DNA from: Methanosphaerula subterraneus
GTDB taxonomy: Archaea > Halobacteriota > Methanomicrobia > Methanomicrobiales > Methanospirillaceae
DNA: 64,000 nt
Assembly: GCF_052055875.1 (NCBI RefSeq)
Contig: NZ_CP170508.1
Coordinates: forward strand, 496,001 to 560,000
Direction of reading: 5' to 3'
The position numbers and the translations under genes were made by a program. Shown one piece after another: positions 62,363 to 64,000 of this stretch. Every line of letters begins with the position of its first letter. The stretch's first letter is position 1. The notes under the pieces were generated by a model. The model saw only the letters and a list, made by a program, of their open reading frames with translations. It did no database searches and had not been told where the DNA came from.

Positions 62363-64000
62363 TCTACACCTCTAATAGTACTTGATTTGGTATACCGTGG
62401 AGTTACAATCTGAGTTATTGAAGCGTCGGAGAGCTCTCTGTAAAAACCAATCTCCTGGAGCCGTTCTTTGAACGCACGGATATTCTCTCGGAGAGCGCTT
62501 CGATCCTCAATTGTTGGCTCATGGAACCCTGCATGGGGGGGTAAATCCCGAATATAGAGCCCATATCGATTCTCTAGTAAAGACAGTAGATCATCGATAA
62601 GAATCGGACGAGTTGTCAAACTCGTTGGCTCTAGCACCGCAATCTGGAGCAAAACCTCGAGAAGGCGACTATCCAGGATAAATCTCCGCGGAGCATTCCT
62701 GGTGCGTGTCTGGGAAAGAAGAGCTCCCGGCCGATTCTTGAGCATGAGCGAGTCGAGTGCATCGATAACATATCTCCTCTGAGAATGTCCTCGAATCCCT
62801 ACAAGGCATTCGATGTAACCCTCAAGGGGATCAAGTTCTAGGGCTCGAATGCGATCAATAATTGGGTCGACATCCTCTCTCCCCTGCTCGTCAGATTCTG
62901 CAAGGTTTCCAAGTCTAATTTTGAAAAAAATCTCCCTCTGGGGAGACCATGTTGAACCAAGCAGTTCAATCAATCCATTGATCGGATTCACTTGTCCATT
63001 TAGTTTAGGGATACTATCAGTCTTCTCCAAATCCTCGCGAAACTCGTTTAGTTTTTTTATCGTATAATATGCTTTGATGAAACCAGGAATCAACTGATAA
63101 TGGTAAACTGCGCTCGTTTCTGCGAGCCTTGACATTGTGGAATTCTTTTCCTTGGTCATGTCGACGAGGAGACCTGGCCAAACTGGACAATCTTTTGGAA
63201 CCCCCCCGTTCCCACAATATTGACAGGTGGATGGGTTGCATGCCCTTATTTGAGTATTTGGATCGCTGATATATCTCGGAATGAGGGAAAGTAGTCTGAT
63301 ATGGTAGAGAGAAAGATGGAATGCGATCAAGGTCTTTATATATTCGACCATCACTGAACGGGGAATGGAATCGCGATATACAAGGAGTCGAACAATGTCT
63401 TCTGCAAGTATATTCGCCGCCCCAAGACAGAGAGGTTTACAATAGGGATCAGACTTTAGATTCGCTTGAGTCTTCTTTATTGGATTCAATCCCACCAGAT
63501 GGAGGATAGCTTGAGTCTCAACATCCAGGGGAATTTGTTTATCCTGCGAGTTGATATGCGAGTCTAGTCCTTCAAAAAAGAAATCCTTTAGTGATTTTAA
63601 GGCCGAAGCTCCAAGGCGGGCATTCTGCAGCATTGCATAGATCTGTCGGGATGCATCATAGTCTCTGCATTTTTTAGGATTTCGGTATTTATATGTGGAG
63701 CCATGGAGCGGGCGAGGTGCGGCGACAGCCGAATTGTCCTTTCCCCGATGGATCATATCAAGCAAGTCAGTCTCAACCCAGCATCGAGTAATATCCTCGT
63801 GTTCCTTGAATCCGGTGAATTCTTTTTCATTCTCACAGATTGTCGCGACAAATTCTTTTGTCGTTACCTCCCCACGCCGTGATGGTCGTGTATCCCCATA
63901 CCCCTGGTATTCAAGAAGTGGGAACAGTAATGTAAGGACTCTATCCATCTCGATCTGCTTGAAATTAAGATAGGAGATTGCCTTCAGTTGAAATTCTTTA
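62359..64000 (-). CDS. Partner protein of the giant ATPase, 5' end beyond the window
   Basis: At least 546 codons are in this window. The Met at 63948 is probably internal, because good coding sequence continues in frame to the window edge (KEFQLKAISYLNFKQIE before MDRVL). A Cys cluster (ACNPSTCQYCGNGGVPKDCP, about residue 240 of the visible part) may bind zinc. The rest is mostly helical, with no known enzyme motif. It is translationally coupled to the 1844-residue ATPase. In position and size it resembles DptG- or MAD7-type partners of such ATPases, but I have not established homology. Confidence 0.75.
   Translation of the reverse strand, partial: KEFQLKAISYLNFKQIEMDRVLTLLFPLLEYQGYGDTRPSRRGEVTTKEFVATICENEKEFTGFKEHEDITRCWVETDLLDMIHRGKDNSAVAAPRPLHGSTYKYRNPKKCRDYDASRQIYAMLQNARLGASALKSLKDFFFEGLDSHINSQDKQIPLDVETQAILHLVGLNPIKKTQANLKSDPYCKPLCLGAANILAEDIVRLLVYRDSIPRSVMVEYIKTLIAFHLSLYHIRLLSLIPRYISDPNTQIRACNPSTCQYCGNGGVPKDCPVWPGLLVDMTKEKNSTMSRLAETSAVYHYQLIPGFIKAYYTIKKLNEFREDLEKTDSIPKLNGQVNPINGLIELLGSTWSPQREIFFKIRLGNLAESDEQGREDVDPIIDRIRALELDPLEGYIECLVGIRGHSQRRYVIDALDSLMLKNRPGALLSQTRTRNAPRRFILDSRLLEVLLQIAVLEPTSLTTRPILIDDLLSLLENRYGLYIRDLPPHAGFHEPTIEDRSALRENIRAFKERLQEIGFYRELSDASITQIVTPRYTKSSTIRGVE

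Noticed and set aside
1..64000. tRNA or rRNA genes and intact insertion sequences
   Set aside because: I looked for T-loop-like GGTTCGAATCC patterns and transposase motifs and found none outside coding sequence; a covariance-model search would be needed to exclude them fully.

Overview
The window looks like a chromosomal stretch of a methanogenic archaeon, probably of the order Methanomicrobiales. It carries component A2 of the methyl-coenzyme M reductase activating system (atwA), many multi-PAS sensor proteins, KaiC/KaiB-type signalling genes, and a large family of secreted NHL-propeller/PKD proteins that end in dockerin-type calcium repeats. Start contexts with G-rich ribosome sites and AT-rich TATA-like upstream elements fit an archaeon. 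No rRNA, tRNA, CRISPR array or intact transposase was recognised by eye.

Layout. 0-5.4 kb: a DUF169 gene, a TusA-DsrE fusion broken by a 16-bp tandem duplication, a small membrane protein, atwA, a DUF134 regulator and a hypothetical gene. 5.7-10.5 kb: a kaiC-kaiB-kaiB-histidine kinase operon. 10.8-17.2 kb: small genes plus a CDF metal exporter, a SHOCT membrane protein, superoxide dismutase and a methyltransferase. 15-41 kb: repeated secreted proteins, nearly all on the minus strand (NHL propellers, PKD domains, cohesin-like domains, C-terminal dockerins), with two large sensor genes, a 1261-residue multicopper oxidase with fibronectin domains, and a matrixin-like protein whose zinc-binding motif is lost.

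41-64 kb: an accessory/defence island with partly AT-rich genes. It holds a TIR/deoxyribosyltransferase-like effector, a SIR2 protein, ApeA, a truncated helicase, a HepT-MntA toxin-antitoxin pair, a zeta-toxin-like kinase, an orphan ribbon-helix-helix antitoxin, a truncated HNH nuclease, and at the right edge a two-gene operon: a 529+ residue protein cut by the window end, and an 1844-residue protein joining a possible PD-(D/E)xK nuclease motif to a C-terminal HerA/FtsK-like ATPase. Scattered fragments of HIT, HNH, zinc-ribbon and membrane-protein genes show repeated duplication and deletion without visible transposases.

A recurring theme is small-scale damage: two exact tandem duplications (16 and 40 bp), two frameshifts at runs of six G/C, one in-frame TAG, and a 900-bp in-frame duplication. 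These may be real mutations, switchable loci or sequencing errors, and reads would decide. The functional themes are surface protein assembly (cohesin-dockerin), clock-like or energy-linked signalling, oxygen/metal stress, and phage defence.
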